From NCBI GenBank assembly GCA_964020085.1, contig OZ026605.1, positions 14,775,048 to 14,839,047 of the forward strand: a stretch of DNA of 64,000 bases. The letters are read 5' to 3'. The notes beneath the pieces are model-generated. The model ran no database searches, was not told where the DNA came from, and saw nothing but the letters and a program-made list of their open reading frames with translations. The DNA is from Micromussa lordhowensis. Lineage: Eukaryota; Cnidaria; Anthozoa; Scleractinia; Lobophylliidae. A program made the position numbers and the translations under genes. Each line of letters begins with the position of its first letter. Positions within the stretch are counted from its first letter, which is position 1. Below are positions 14,722 to 26,580 of this stretch, in pieces.

Positions 14722-16037
14722 AATAGATAGCGCCGAATTCCGTTGAAGGACTGGACTAGCATGTCATTCAGGGGGAGTTGAGATATTCTTAGTTCGGAAA
14801 CGTGACATGACGTCTACCTGATATCATTGGGTGTTTTATTTTTCAGGGATTGTGAAGATGAAGAGGTTCGGTTTGATGCGGACTCGTTTATGGACACAGT
14901 GGGAAACCTATTAGGTGAGGCACATTGCTACATCACGTCGTTAAACGTTTTTTGCCTCCTGTTCGAGAATCTAGAAGAAAAGGAGTAAAACAGTCGAACC
15001 TTTCCACAACGGCCACCTTAGGGGCAGAGGAAAGTGGCCTTTGTAAAGAGGTGTCTGTTATGGGGAGGAAGGGTGTAATATGGCACGTGTAACTTGCCAC
15101 ACTTGAGCGCGCAGCAACAAAGTCAGGATTTAAGAAGAGTATATAAAAGGGGATACGAATTCTCGAATTCATTGCTTTTTACCAGAATGCATTGCATTTA
15201 ACCAGAGTGCACTGCGCCACTTTTTACCAGAGTGCATTGCGCGCCACAAACAACACGAGGATGTCATACCGTCTCTCAACAGAATGTACCGCAGCATTAC
15301 TATCTTTTAGATACCCTGGTTATAGCATATAAATACGTAACACAATCAAATTATATCAATAAAACGGAAGCCAAACAGAAATAGAGACCAACGACGCGCA
15401 GTATGATCAATTTTCGTCACCTTTTACAATAAAAGATGGGGTTTTGTATATAAAGTTCGTCAGTTGTTAATTAACTGGACGTTGTGGAGAGGTTATCTTG
15501 GCCGGTTGGGACGCGTGTTAGTGACCGTTGCCGTTGTGAGAAGTGGCTGTTGTGGAGAGGTTAATAAACTGTTCAAATCCTTGACTCTCAGGAAATGGAA
15601 TCCGCGCGCGTGACGATGCCAGCGAGTCTGATAGTGACGATGAAGATATGGAGACCTCCTCAGAAGAGGAGAATGAAAATGAACAAGGTTAGGATCATGA
15701 ACATCAAAATTCTCCTTACTGATTTCCCTCATTTTTAGGCTTTTCCTAAGAAGAATTTGGTGTTAGGTAGAGAGTAGCATAGCCAATCAGAGAACGGCAT
15801 TCGTGATAGAACGCTAGTATATTTGTAGTAAAGTTAGATAGATAAACGCGGGTGCAATCTGAAAGCAGAACCCGCATGAATCGACAGCTAGTGCCGGCTG
15901 TTGTAATTAAAATAGAAAGTTTGTGCTCACGGGCAATTTATCACTGAAATTAATTCATTCCATCGCGCCGGAAATACCTGCAAACGCGGAAGATATGGAC
16001 AAGGTCTACGCATCGTCGGGACCAGGAACGATTACTA

Positions 16038-16299
16038 ACTACTTATTAACCGAGAGTGAGGTCTTTACGGGAAAATCTCGGACCGAGACCTTGCCGTATT
16101 GACCGAGCGATAGCGAGGTCAATACGGCAAGGCCGAGGTTTGAGATTTTCCCTTAAAGACCGAACGTTCGAGGTTAATAAGTTTGCTTGGCTTTTACAGG
16201 CCCGTAATCGGCCCGTGGGCATTACGGGAGAATAATGCCCTAGTATTAGCCAATCAGAGCACGCGTTAGATCGGCTACAAACCCAAGTCATATAATAAT
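16038..16299. mobile_element. palindromic element inserted in unit 2 only
   Basis: Unit 1 is continuous across the site (GATTACTACCTGTTCC near 4,250). Unit 2 carries about 262 bp dominated by a long hairpin around a GAGCGATAGCGAGGTC centre. A related hairpin lies at 25,985-26,125. Confidence 0.6.
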
Positions 16300-16974
16300 A
16301 CCTGTTCCTGAATGTACTTTTGCTTGAAATTTGCCTGGAACATTGAAAGCGATTGACAACAACTCACCTATACGCTCACAACAGTGTTTTCAGTTTGTTT
16401 TGATGTTTTTTTCCTACCCAACCTAGCTTTTAACTACCGTATAAATATCTGCGATCAGACAACATCCCGAATGTGAATAATTCACTTCTTATTCGTCTAC
16501 CTACCTTTTCTGCTTTAAACAGTGATTTTTGTAAGTAGGTTTTCAGCTAACGCGAAGTTAAAAGTTATGTTTCACAATTGTTAGGAGTAAAAGCAAGTAC
16601 TTCGTCAAGTGACAACGACAAAGAAATGAAGTCGTACATGGATCAAATGGATGAAGAATTAGCACAGACATCTATAGGAGAGAGTTATGTTTTTAACCTC
16701 TGGTTAACTTGTATACAGTCAAGTGTTGCCGTTCTTCCGGCTTGTGGTCTCGTGAAGCTGACAACCACAGCCAGTCCTTACAGAGGCAAATTGTGCAATA
16801 AACCAATCAAAACTCGAGGCATGAACGTATAGCTGTAGCCGTAGGAAAGCGCGGGAAATGTTGCTCACGTCAGTACTTGATTCGCTTTGGATTTTCATGT
16901 GGCTGACTGAGTTGGCAATGCTTTACTGTGATTGGTTAACATTTTACTCGGGATCTGTGGTCATGTCATTGAGG

Positions 16975-17285
16975 CCCCGTCCTCAATCCACCGGAGGAAT
17001 TTGAAAACGTAACAACCACTGGTCATTTTGGATTTGTGTTTGAGGAAGACTCGTTCAGGGATATCACATGGTTATCGTGACGCCATCGTTTCCGAAAAGT
17101 TATGTTTTCAAAATGTTTTCCGTCCACACGAAAACGGAAAGCCGGCGTTTTCAAATTCCTCCGATTCCAAGAGCGCTTTCACTGAAAAAACTCCGTTTTC
17201 GAGACGGATTAGTGTGGACGGTAGGCCTAACCGTAGAAATAAAAGCTGCGTTTTCAAATTTTCCGGCGTATTGTGGACGCTGATT
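16975..17285. mobile_element. GTCCACA-ended repeat in ECD intron 5, unit 2
   Basis: Same element as 4,940-5,255. From about 17,105 onward the two copies are almost base-for-base identical as far as the ECD stop, apart from a roughly 40-bp insertion at about 17,290-17,331 in unit 2. Confidence 0.55.
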
Positions 17286-17662
17286 GAGATGAGCATTTTT
17301 ATACATACATTTTTAGCTCCCGGCAAAAATCAGTGAAAAAAAGCAAGAAAATCCGAATAAGAATTGAAAAAACGAATTCCATCAGGGCCGGTATGTGTTC
17401 AACTGGTTGAAGGGTTTGGCTATTGGAAATGGCTGGCAAATGTCAGTGAAAGGAAGGAAAAGAAGAGTGTTTGTCAGTGACCCTAGCGGCTTCATATAAG
17501 CTCAGTTCGTTGAATCCCGTAACTAAGTTACCTTAGACTGTGAAGAGCAGTTTCATTTCAGAACGGTCTTATAGCTGACGAAAATAGATTTTTTCCGTGG
17601 ACTGTACATAGATTAAGATGTCGATGAACAGGATTGGATAGCAAAACCGCTTTCTGTACTGA

Positions 17663-17977
<315 letters not shown>

Positions 17978-17980
17978 TAG

Positions 17981-20810
17981 CTGAGAGGGCCAGGACTAAT
18001 TCACCGAAATTATGTTCAGTTCTTGGTTTGCTATTGAGTGCGGACGAGATCACCGGCTCATATCGAAGTGCAAAGACAATTACTTGTAGGGCTGTGTTAC
18101 CAGGGGGCGTAGGGGCGAAATCGAGGACAAAATTGAATATCCCTGGGTAATTCTGAGACATGCGCTATGAGTTGCCTCAATCCGAGACATCGGCGAAGAC
18201 TGTTGCGAGGTGGGATAAAAGGGGATATTTTACATGACGGTGCCTACTAAATACAAAGGTTTTTGCGCCAGGTTAAGACCACGCCGAAAAAGTAGATCTT
18301 TGCAAGATTTATTGAATCCAGACATCAGCATTTTTCTGAAAAAAGAAGGAAAGGGTATTTCTTCACAGATTTCCTTAGAATTCGCCTTTACAGACAGAAA
18401 AGCAAACAGATATATAAAGATCTTAAAAGTGTTTGGTAATTGGTAAAATAACCATTTTTGGTATGTTTTAATAACAAAATCGTTGCAACGGCGCTTTTAG
18501 GGTCTCTGACGGCCTTCCTCTGGTTCAGCTAAAATACAGTCTAAATAGCTTTTGTTCACAACCAGAAACTAATCACATGTTGAATAGGCTTGCCCACTTC
18601 CATTTCATAACATAAAATGTAGCGGTAACCACGCGGCGTTTTTAAAGTTATTGATCTTTTTTGAAAACTTTTACGGTGCCCATTACAATTTTTCCTGCCA
18701 CCTCCCCTGTAAGCAAAACATTTGCGTAGCTTGAACTTGTTTTGCGCGCGTGCTATCGCCATCTGCAGGTACATGCTTACAGTTTCAGTATAGTTTTCGA
18801 CAGATAACAGCTAGGTTTTTAGCTGGAAGACCTTTGCAGTTAGTGGTTAGCGATACGCTGCTATTCTCGTGTTCCTAGTTTAAGTACAGGTTCATTAAAC
18901 TTGATTTGGTCACAGTAGGAAAATTTTGCTCTCATTTTAGTCGCAAACCCCAGCGCGCGCGTGACGCTTAACCCATGCCTTGCGTGATGCGCAGAACGTT
19001 TGCGCACTAACATTAACCACCGTCATTAGGCACCGTCATTAAAGTGCCCATGTTCGCTGGATTGTTGTTGACTCTGTTTTCTTTACCTTGAATTATTAAT
19101 AAAGCCATCCTAAAAGAGACTACTTAAATGAGTTACTACAACCTACTCACTTTTATGTACAAGTGCAAATGGGAGATGACAAAACTTAAGTCTGCACGGA
19201 ATTTTGATTCTAGTTGGTACGTGTTCTAGTTAAACCAGGGCTGTACTGGTAGTGTAAACTGTGCTTTTGAAAAAGCATCGTAAAAATTCGAAAATGAAGG
19301 CCAATTAAAATGATACTAATTCATATAGTGAATGTTTTCTTGGTGATAGCGCACAGACAAGTCAATAAATTAAACAAAAACGTTTTCCACAGCTCACATT
19401 ATTTCCGTATTTGACCGAGAGCTCGTAATAACAAGCGAACGTCTGTTGGAAGGCTAAGCCTGAAAGTTGTTAAGTTTTAGAGATACGAGGTTGAATATGT
19501 TCCTCAAATATGTATTCACATTTTGCCATTTTGAAACAAGGTTTTTATGTTGCGGTAAATTGCACCCAAATTGCTCTTGCACATATTTTACTTCACCATC
19601 AGGTGATGGCAATTGTAGTACAAGGCGTCGGATTTAGATAATTTTTATAAAACATGAGATCACGCACCAGCCAAGTCTTAGTCATTTTAATTTGAGCACA
19701 CAGGTAGCTTAGCCACTTTGTAGAGCAAAGACCGGAGAACAAAGTTTTCCCCCGAAATAGAAATTACTGGCATTTTATCAGTCTACTCGTTTGGGAAAAC
19801 TGGTTAGACAAAACAAGTGGTTCTTAGAATGAGATCATCGATCATTGATGCCATCATTCTGACTAGGTCTTGCGGAAAAGCACCATGAGAAACTTCGCTA
19901 AAAATAGATCACACGTACATCCCTTACCAAGAACTTGCCACAGGGCACCTGATTTAGTTAAAATTCACCGTTGTACCACTATGGAGAAACACCCAACGGT
20001 TGAAATTTTCGTCGAAAAAATAATCATAGTCGATCTGTACTTAGACAATTTTCATTTCAGTATCCTCTGACGAGCATAAGGAAAAATACATACTTTTCGC
20101 ATACGCTGGACTTTGTTTTCTCCATATTTTCGTTTTTTTTAGCCTTGGAGATTTTCTCCAATCTTGGGATCCAAGATATACATTTTCACTCCAATTTGTC
20201 TTCCCCAAGTCGTGATGTACTTGTTACATAAAACATTGCACAGTGTGTAACAAAGTTAAAGCAAAGCGCTTGCATGTGATTTACAGGGAATCAGTTTGCC
20301 TTCCTTTTCTCCAGTGTATATCTATTTTATTTACATTTACATGTACGATATAGGTGGAAAATGATCCTTGCGCTTTGATAAGCTGTTTCAGAGCTCAAAA
20401 AAAGTGCCGTTCAGTTGTCCGGGACAAGTAGATTTTCCCAACGGGCACGTGACTTTTCATTCTCATTAACCAATGAGCGAGAGATCAGGCAAGTCATCTG
20501 CCAACTATAAATTATAAAAAGACTTGCTCAAAGCAAGCAAAATCTGAAAGCTGCTTGTCCGGAGGGCAAGCTGGAATTCTCTAGCCCTGTGTTTCATGTA
20601 ACAATTCTGATTATTCCCTGGGCGTTCCGAATTTTGCAAAACGGAGCAGAGTTGAACCACCCCAAATTCTTACGGCGAATTGTTTTTGCAAATCATTGTA
20701 CAAAAGAAAATAGTTTGTTTTCAAGAAATCAAGAATGAAACTTTTTTCCTCTACGTCTTGAAGACAAATTCGGGTAAAAAAATATCAAAAAAGGCCCTAG
20801 AAAAACGCAA
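17981..20810. other. unit 2 spacer downstream of ECD, with deletion of two putative exons
   Basis: It aligns with 5,910-9,340 but is more diverged than the flanking blocks. At about 20,364 the sequence jumps from AGGTGGAAAATGATCCT straight to TGCGCTTTGATAAGC, skipping 320 bp present in unit 1 that contain the 8585-8644 and 8793-8868 exons. No intact coding sequence was found. Confidence 0.55.
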
Positions 20811-21578
20811 ATACAGTCGAACCTTCCGTTACCGACCACCTAAAATGTGACGCCTTGGTGATGGTTTACGAGAGTTTAGACCATATTGAATCAAAAATTT
20901 ACCTCATTAGAATATGGTAACTGCAGAAACTTACCCCATGAGCAAATGCCCATGCAATGCTTCAACAACAACAACAACAACAACAACATTTATTTATACC
21001 AAAAGAAAACTAAGATAAAAGTAATACATAAGGTATGAAACATGTAAGTAAGGTATTAGCTGCCTATAATAACCATAATGGCTAAGAAGATTAGGCAGCT
21101 ATCTATAAAATACAGTAGAGAAAAGAATTACGGTCATGAAAATATTAGTTAATATAAATTACATCAAAAGTAACCTAAGAATAGAAATACAAATAAATAT
21201 TGACAATAAAATTACATGGTAACATTACACCAGCGCAATAGAAAAAGAAGGAAGACAGAAAAAAAAAGTCAATTTCGAGAAAAAATCCGGTTCTTTCCAT
21301 TGAGAAATCTCCGTCTCTTGAACTACCAAGGAAAACGATAATGCTACAACACCTTATTATCCAATTTTTCTCTCTATTATCTGTCAAGTAGTCGCTTACG
21401 GGAGGTTAAAAACGAAAGAAAATTTCAAACTTCTGGCACTATAAGTGGTCGCGGTCACTTACGAGAGGTTGCTGCTTGCAAGAGGTTCCAAATACAATGA
21501 TTTGACTTGAAAACCTTCGGTATTTTGGAAAACTGGTTGCTGAGGAGAGTTAGTTGTAACCGGAGGTTTGACTGTATA
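20811..21578. mobile_element. MITE with ATACAGTCGAAC ends, unit 2, carrying a nested insertion
   Basis: Orthologue of 9,341-9,818. It is longer because a (CAA)n-headed segment occupies 20,960-21,268. The inverted ends persist, with one substitution at the right end. Confidence 0.6.
20960..21268 (-). mobile_element. non-LTR retroelement 3' end nested in the MITE, unit 2 only
   Basis: It starts with (CAA)n and then ATTTATTTATACC, which on the minus strand is a 3' end with AAATAAAT and a (GTT)n tail. Unit 1 has the uninterrupted site at about 9,490. The tail matches the miniature insertion at 14,131, so one family was active after the duplication. Confidence 0.55.
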
Positions 21579-22060
21579 TGAACAACCCTAACACTTCAAG
21601 GCCTTTGTCTGAACTATCTTGCTTAAGTAAAACATGGAACACTGTTTTATTTGTGTCTGCTTCAAGTAGTTGTTTATGTAACTTCAGGTCTTATCCAGGG
21701 CAGGTTATTTTGACGATGCTGAAAGATGCTAAAATAGATGTGGAAAAGATGAAAGAAGAAATACTACTCTGGTAGGTAAGATGGTAAGAGAAATTTCATT
21801 GAATAGACTCTTAAATATTTATTTTTCTTATTATATTCAAAATATACAATTTTATATGATTAATAGGGAAACAAAAATTAAATATTAAATTAAACACTGA
21901 ATTTAAGTGTGGAAGTATTTAGCGCTACTGTACTAATTGAGGACACTGAAACAAGCAAACCAATTTTGTAAATTAAACAGAAACTTGTTAAAAATTCCAA
22001 TTGGCGGGAGGCTGACCAGTTGGCTATTTACAAAGCGAGGAGGAGTTCAATCTGGGGCCA

Positions 22061-22146
22061 CCAAACACAAATCCATCAAGTGGCAGGAAGGAGGATTTGA
22101 ACCCAGGACCTCCGGATTGCAAATCCAACGCCCTGGTCACGATGCG
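22061..22146 (-). mobile_element. tRNA-derived SINE head, unit 2
   Basis: Counterpart of 10,300-10,385, with the same B-box-like GGTTCAAATCC on the minus strand. Confidence 0.45.
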
Positions 22147-22952
22147 TCCAAAACAAACAAATGTAAACTATCTAAAAACACAAGTAGAAGCACCAAACAA
22201 CTTTGATAAGTAATATGACAAACCATAGTTAAAAGATGGTTATGAAACCCTGCAAAGTTCTTTGTTACATAATTCGCTTCTTTGGCCTTGACCATGCACA
22301 ACGCACGATATGTAATAAAAAGGTTTCGGTTATGTAATTCATGCACAGTCTATGAGCGGAAAACAAAATATTGTGGACAGTCGTGGAAATTACAAAATAA
22401 ATCTTACGATCTTCTTTTGTTCCTTTGAAGTTTGCTAGGCTTTTTAGCTACTACCCTTGAATAAACACGTGAAATACCATGTTTCGTCATATTATCATTT
22501 CAGATAGAAGTCCTATCACCGTTTATGGAGCTCTCCTCATATGTCTCCATACATTTCCTGTAAAAAAATTGGAAAACATTGATCATAGATATCAAGGTAA
22601 CGGTCCCTTAGTAGTCGGTTTCCTTCGTCTTATTAACAGAATGCTTGAACTGTTATTGTGTTTTGTCCAGTAACGTTTTCTCGATGTTGCAATCCTGTGT
22701 TGATGTTCCGCATCTGATGATGGCGGAACTCAGTTTCTTCTTCAGCTTGTTATGTTTAGAGAGTTTAAACTAGTCATGTTTTGATTTCCACTTAAATGAA
22801 ATGTTTCAGACGAGAAGGCCCACCGATATATAAGGCAGGCCACATGAGTTTTGAAACGTAAAATTCAGATGAAATTCACGTTTTTCAGACATGAATCGAG
22901 TAAAATGTTGTGCTGCGCTCTACTGAGGTTTTGTGGGAGCGTTTTTCTAACT

Positions 22953-24575
22953 TTAAGTAAACGGCATTTTACAAGTCTGATTTGAGAACTTGCTAAAGCG
23001 TTCGTGTACAATTGGTAAAAGGTATTTTGTACTCCATAACGCTACTGCAATAGCAGTTATTGTTGCTACTGAAATGTGTCTTTTCCATCGTCTTCGCCAA
23101 ACAGCCATGACAGCTATATTCTGATAGCGAGTCTCGATCGCCAGAGAGACACTGGTGAAAAACCACTCGATCACTAGTTGAACTGAAGTCGTGATAGCAA
23201 AAGACTGTAGCAGCTCTAAAACGGAATCGTCTTTTAAGTAAATAAATTGATACAGGTACAAAAATCCGTTCACAGACACTATAGCAGTTGATTCATACAA
23301 CATGCTCATGATAGCGATATCAGCCATTAGTCTCTCACGGCGAGGAGTACGGAAACTTCCCCAAGGAGCAGATGTTCTTTTGCAAATCACATGACAAATG
23401 TGATCAATCACAACCATGGTGCTTCGTTCTATGACTTCTGCAGCTCCGTGAATTATTCCAAGAACAGCAATAGATTGCAAACTGTCAAGATCCGCTTGTA
23501 AAACTCGAAACATAACCGCTGAGCAACAGTACAGCGGTGTTAGTAAGACATAGGAATATCCCGGATGAAAACTTTTCGAGCATAACTGCTGAACAGAAAC
23601 TCGTAAGATTACTTTGAGAAAGACTCCAATAAGAGGAGAGAAAAGTGCGATTAAAAGTTTACCATCCTTGTCTTGTTTGTTATATGCTGGGTAAATAATT
23701 TTAGCCACAGGAACTCCAATAATTACTAGACAAATGAGGGCAACTGTCATTCGAAGGAAAAACTTGACGTGACTTCTCCTTGTCTGTCGAATACAGAAGT
23801 GACTCGTTAAGAAATAAACTTGCAAACACAGACTTGCAACAGAGATGATGTTGACTGGAATCAGTTGTAAAGAAGATAGCTTTGAATGAGATATTCCCAG
23901 GGCTTGTAAACCTATGATATAAAATGCGTCCAAACAAGATCCAAAACAGGAAACTAACATCAGTTTCTTTTTTACGCCCATTAACTGATATGGACGAAAA
24001 AGAAATAGCACAATTACAAAATGCGAAAACTGTGAAATAGCACAACTGATCACAGTCGAAATTGATCTCATCCATTGTACATTTAATGGAATGGACTTCT
24101 TTGGATGAAATTCACAGTTGCTTACAGTTTTAGAACATAAATATGAGATCAACATGTATACTGAACCTATGATGGTGGCAGTTAGTAGTGAAATCAACGA
24201 GGCAATGTACATTGATTTACAAACTGTTTGAAGAGGGGATGGTCTGAGTCGCTTCCAAGCCATTGCTCTATCTTCATCTTGTTGATCTTCTTTTGTTTCT
24301 TCGTTTTCCTCTGGCGAACACGCGTTTATAACCCTTATATCTGGGTGGTTGGACGCTAGATAGTCCAAGCTTGTGGCTTCTCTGTCGCTGTATTCTTGAT
24401 AAATAAGCTCATCAACAGGATGATAATACCATTCTCGACCTGTGCTTTGTAGAGGATCGTAACCAAAAGACTCTGCCGTGTTTTCAGGTTCTTGTGGGTT
24501 GTAGTGCTCTGTCACTCCTCGTGTAAAACTGAACACGATATGACCAAACACCTCTATCAGTCTACTGCTACTCAT
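22953..24575 (-). CDS. multi-pass membrane protein of unknown family, array copy 3 (540 aa)
   Basis: Intact single-exon ORF, colinear with copy 2 and one residue shorter (CKRTSAP here against CGKRTSAP). I place the start at the MSSSRL methionine (24,575) that is conserved in all copies. An in-frame ATG at 24,617 would add 14 residues but is not shared with the other copies. The topology is the same: acidic cytoplasmic-looking N-terminus of about 120 residues, then ten or eleven hydrophobic segments. Substitutions against copy 2 are few (E/N at 31-32 region, V/I in membrane spans). Its upstream flank is clearly more diverged from units 1 and 2 than the coding region is, and there is no ECD fragment beyond it, so this copy marks the end of the array. 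Confidence 0.75.
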   Translation of the reverse strand: MSSSRLIEVFGHIVFSFTRGVTEHYNPQEPENTAESFGYDPLQSTGREWYYHPVDELIYQEYSDREATSLDYLASNHPDIRVINACSPEENEETKEDQQDEDRAMAWKRLRPSPLQTVCKSMYIASLISLLTATIIGSVYMLISYLCSKTVSNCEFHPKKSIPLNVQWMRSISTVISCAISQFSHFVIVLFLFRPYQLMGVKKKLMLVSCFGSCLDAFYIIGLQALGISHSKLSSLQLIPVNIISVASLCLQVYFLTSHFCIRQTRRSHVKFFLRMTVALICLVIIGVPVAKIIYPAYNKQDKDGKLLIALFSPLIGVFLKVILRVSVQQLCSKSFHPGYSYVLLTPLYCCSAVMFRVLQADLDSLQSIAVLGIIHGAAEVIERSTMVVIDHICHVICKRTSAPWGSFRTPRRERLMADIAIMSMLYESTAIVSVNGFLYLYQFIYLKDDSVLELLQSFAITTSVQLVIEWFFTSVSLAIETRYQNIAVMAVWRRRWKRHISVATITAIAVALWSTKYLLPIVHERFSKFSNQTCKMPFT

Positions 24576-24619
24576 TGTTGCTCGGAGACCTAAACGAATA
24601 GTGTTAGGTTTCCTCAAGA

Positions 24620-25252
24620 AATAGCAAAGTGTGCGATATTAACGTTGACTTTCAGATTATATCAACGTCTTGTTTTGTATGGCATTGTCTGCTACAAAAG
24701 GGTGCTTTTAATCTGTTTCAAATGCTTACGAACCTTGAAATATTAACTTCCGTTTCGTTTCTAACGAAGCACGAGTGTTGCAATAGGAAGATAGGTGGGA
24801 AATATTTTTTTACAATCCAGCAAAGAATTGAGCAGTTTCTTGTACGTGGATAGCGCCTTGTAAAAGCAAACAAAAAAGCTATGCCATACTATGTTTTGCA
24901 TGACACAAATAACGACTGCAAAGGAGACTAAAAGAATAAAATGGAAACATAGTTTCGAAACGACTTTGGAATTAATAAATATTTGTTTTTGATCAATCGT
25001 GAGGCCGAGATGGCTGGATATCGGCCGAGATCTTTTTTACTTGTTTATGGATCGAGAAGCCTTGGACGTTATTAAACAATATCGAGCTATAATGAAGGGA
25101 CACGGTTGGTCAATAAAGGATTTATTGTATGGCATAAGGAAAATCATCGGGTAATCCTGAGCGCTGAAGATATAGCCATCTTGTCTGCTTGATGATCTAA
25201 TCAGAGCGCAGAATTTGTCTCTTAACCGCTCGCGGAGCTAGCCATATAATCA

Positions 25253-25290
<38 letters not shown>

Positions 25291-26147
25291 CATATTTGGC
25301 TCGAGGCCAGGACGTACGGACCGAGCCCAGCGAGGTTCGTGCGTCCTGACCGAGAGCCAAATATTTTCCCGTCCGGCCCGACCTCACTCAGTCAATAAGC
25401 ATTTTATCATATGACAACTTTTTTTTTCATTTTCATTCTTTGGTGGAACGAGGCTGCGCGCGGCAGCATTGCTTCGTTTCGAGAGTAGTGACTTTCTTTC
25501 TGTTGCTTCGCTGTAATTGCAGCATTTCGGCGTCCGAAAGCTCACCGGGATAATAGAACTCACTGTCGGAATGTTCGCTTTCACTCATTTTCAAGGAAAC
25601 ACTTTTTAGCAACAAATTGTTTCGCATTGTTTTTGCCGGGGTCGTTCGCATTTCCAGGCGTACGCGTTTTTCACTTTGACGGGTACGGCCCTCATACGGG
25701 ACCTTTTTAAATAATATTATAGCGCGCAAATTAACATTCGAATATGATCAAATGCGCGTTACATCTAAGATACCTAAAAACTGTAACCAAAAAGCTATAA
25801 GAAAAATTTTTTTCTTATGGTTTCCCAAGGAAATTGCTCGCGGGGCGGGCCATAGAATCATGGTTCTTATTTTATGGCTTGTGTTTGTAGCTGATATAAC
25901 TCGCGTTCTGATTGGCTGATTCTAGGGCATCAATCTCCCGCAAAAATCCACGGGCAACGGTTTACGGGTCTGCAAAAACAAAGCAAAAAGCCTTATATTA
26001 AGCAACTTTAACCTCGAACGTTCGGTCTTTACGTGAAAAATCTCATACCTCGGCCTTGCCGTCTAGACCTCGCTATCGCTCGGTCAATACCCTAAGGTCT
26101 CGCATTGAGATTTTTCGCAGGGTTTTGGCCCAGGGGCCAAAACCCAA
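24620..26147. other. array edge and palindrome-rich spacer
   Basis: Homology to the 5' flank of the other copies continues, diverged, to about 24,810 and then stops. From 25,253 to 25,401 there is a long hairpin: TTATTGACTGAGTG pairs with its complement at 25,388-25,401, around a GGACGTACGGACCGAGC centre. From 25,985 to 26,125 there is a second hairpin related to the 16,038 insertion. A minus-strand ORF at 25,433-25,729 (98 aa) has no recognisable domain. Confidence 0.5.
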
Positions 26148-26580
26148 GGAGGCATTAAGGCGGGGGTAAACGTGAATTTAAGTGAAATTTTGATAAGTTT
26201 AAAGAGAGGTTGAAAGGGAAAAAAGGGTTATGGAACACCACCAGACAGTTGCCCGACCGCACAATGGCACCCCAGGTTGTTGGGCAACTGTTTGGAGTGT
26301 ATCTACCAATTTTTAATTTCAAACTCTAATTTTAAAACAACAACAAATTTTCAAAATTTCCTATTTCCATCAATTTTACTAATCCTTTGAGAAAAACTGT
26401 TTCTCTCCAAATATACCTAAAAATCACCAAAAAATTTACAAAACAACCCAAAACATAGATATGTGAGATGAGCAGAGAGATTCTTGATTGCTTGAAACGT
26501 AAACAAGATATTTGCATTAAAAACATAATACCCAGCTAAAATACGGCTATCATGTTTCCCCCCGCCTTAATTGGACCCTC
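26148..26580. mobile_element. MITE with ATTAAGGCGGGGG inverted ends
   Basis: The left end ATTAAGGCGGGGGTAAACGTG and the right end CATGTTTCCCCCCGCCTTAAT are inverted repeats about 400 bp apart. The interior is AT-rich without a credible ORF. Confidence 0.6.

Noticed and set aside
25433..25729. 98-aa minus-strand ORF with an SESEHSDSEFYYPGE stretch
   Set aside because: No matching exon, domain or neighbouring splice structure. It may be a fragment of a repeat-encoded protein but cannot be supported.
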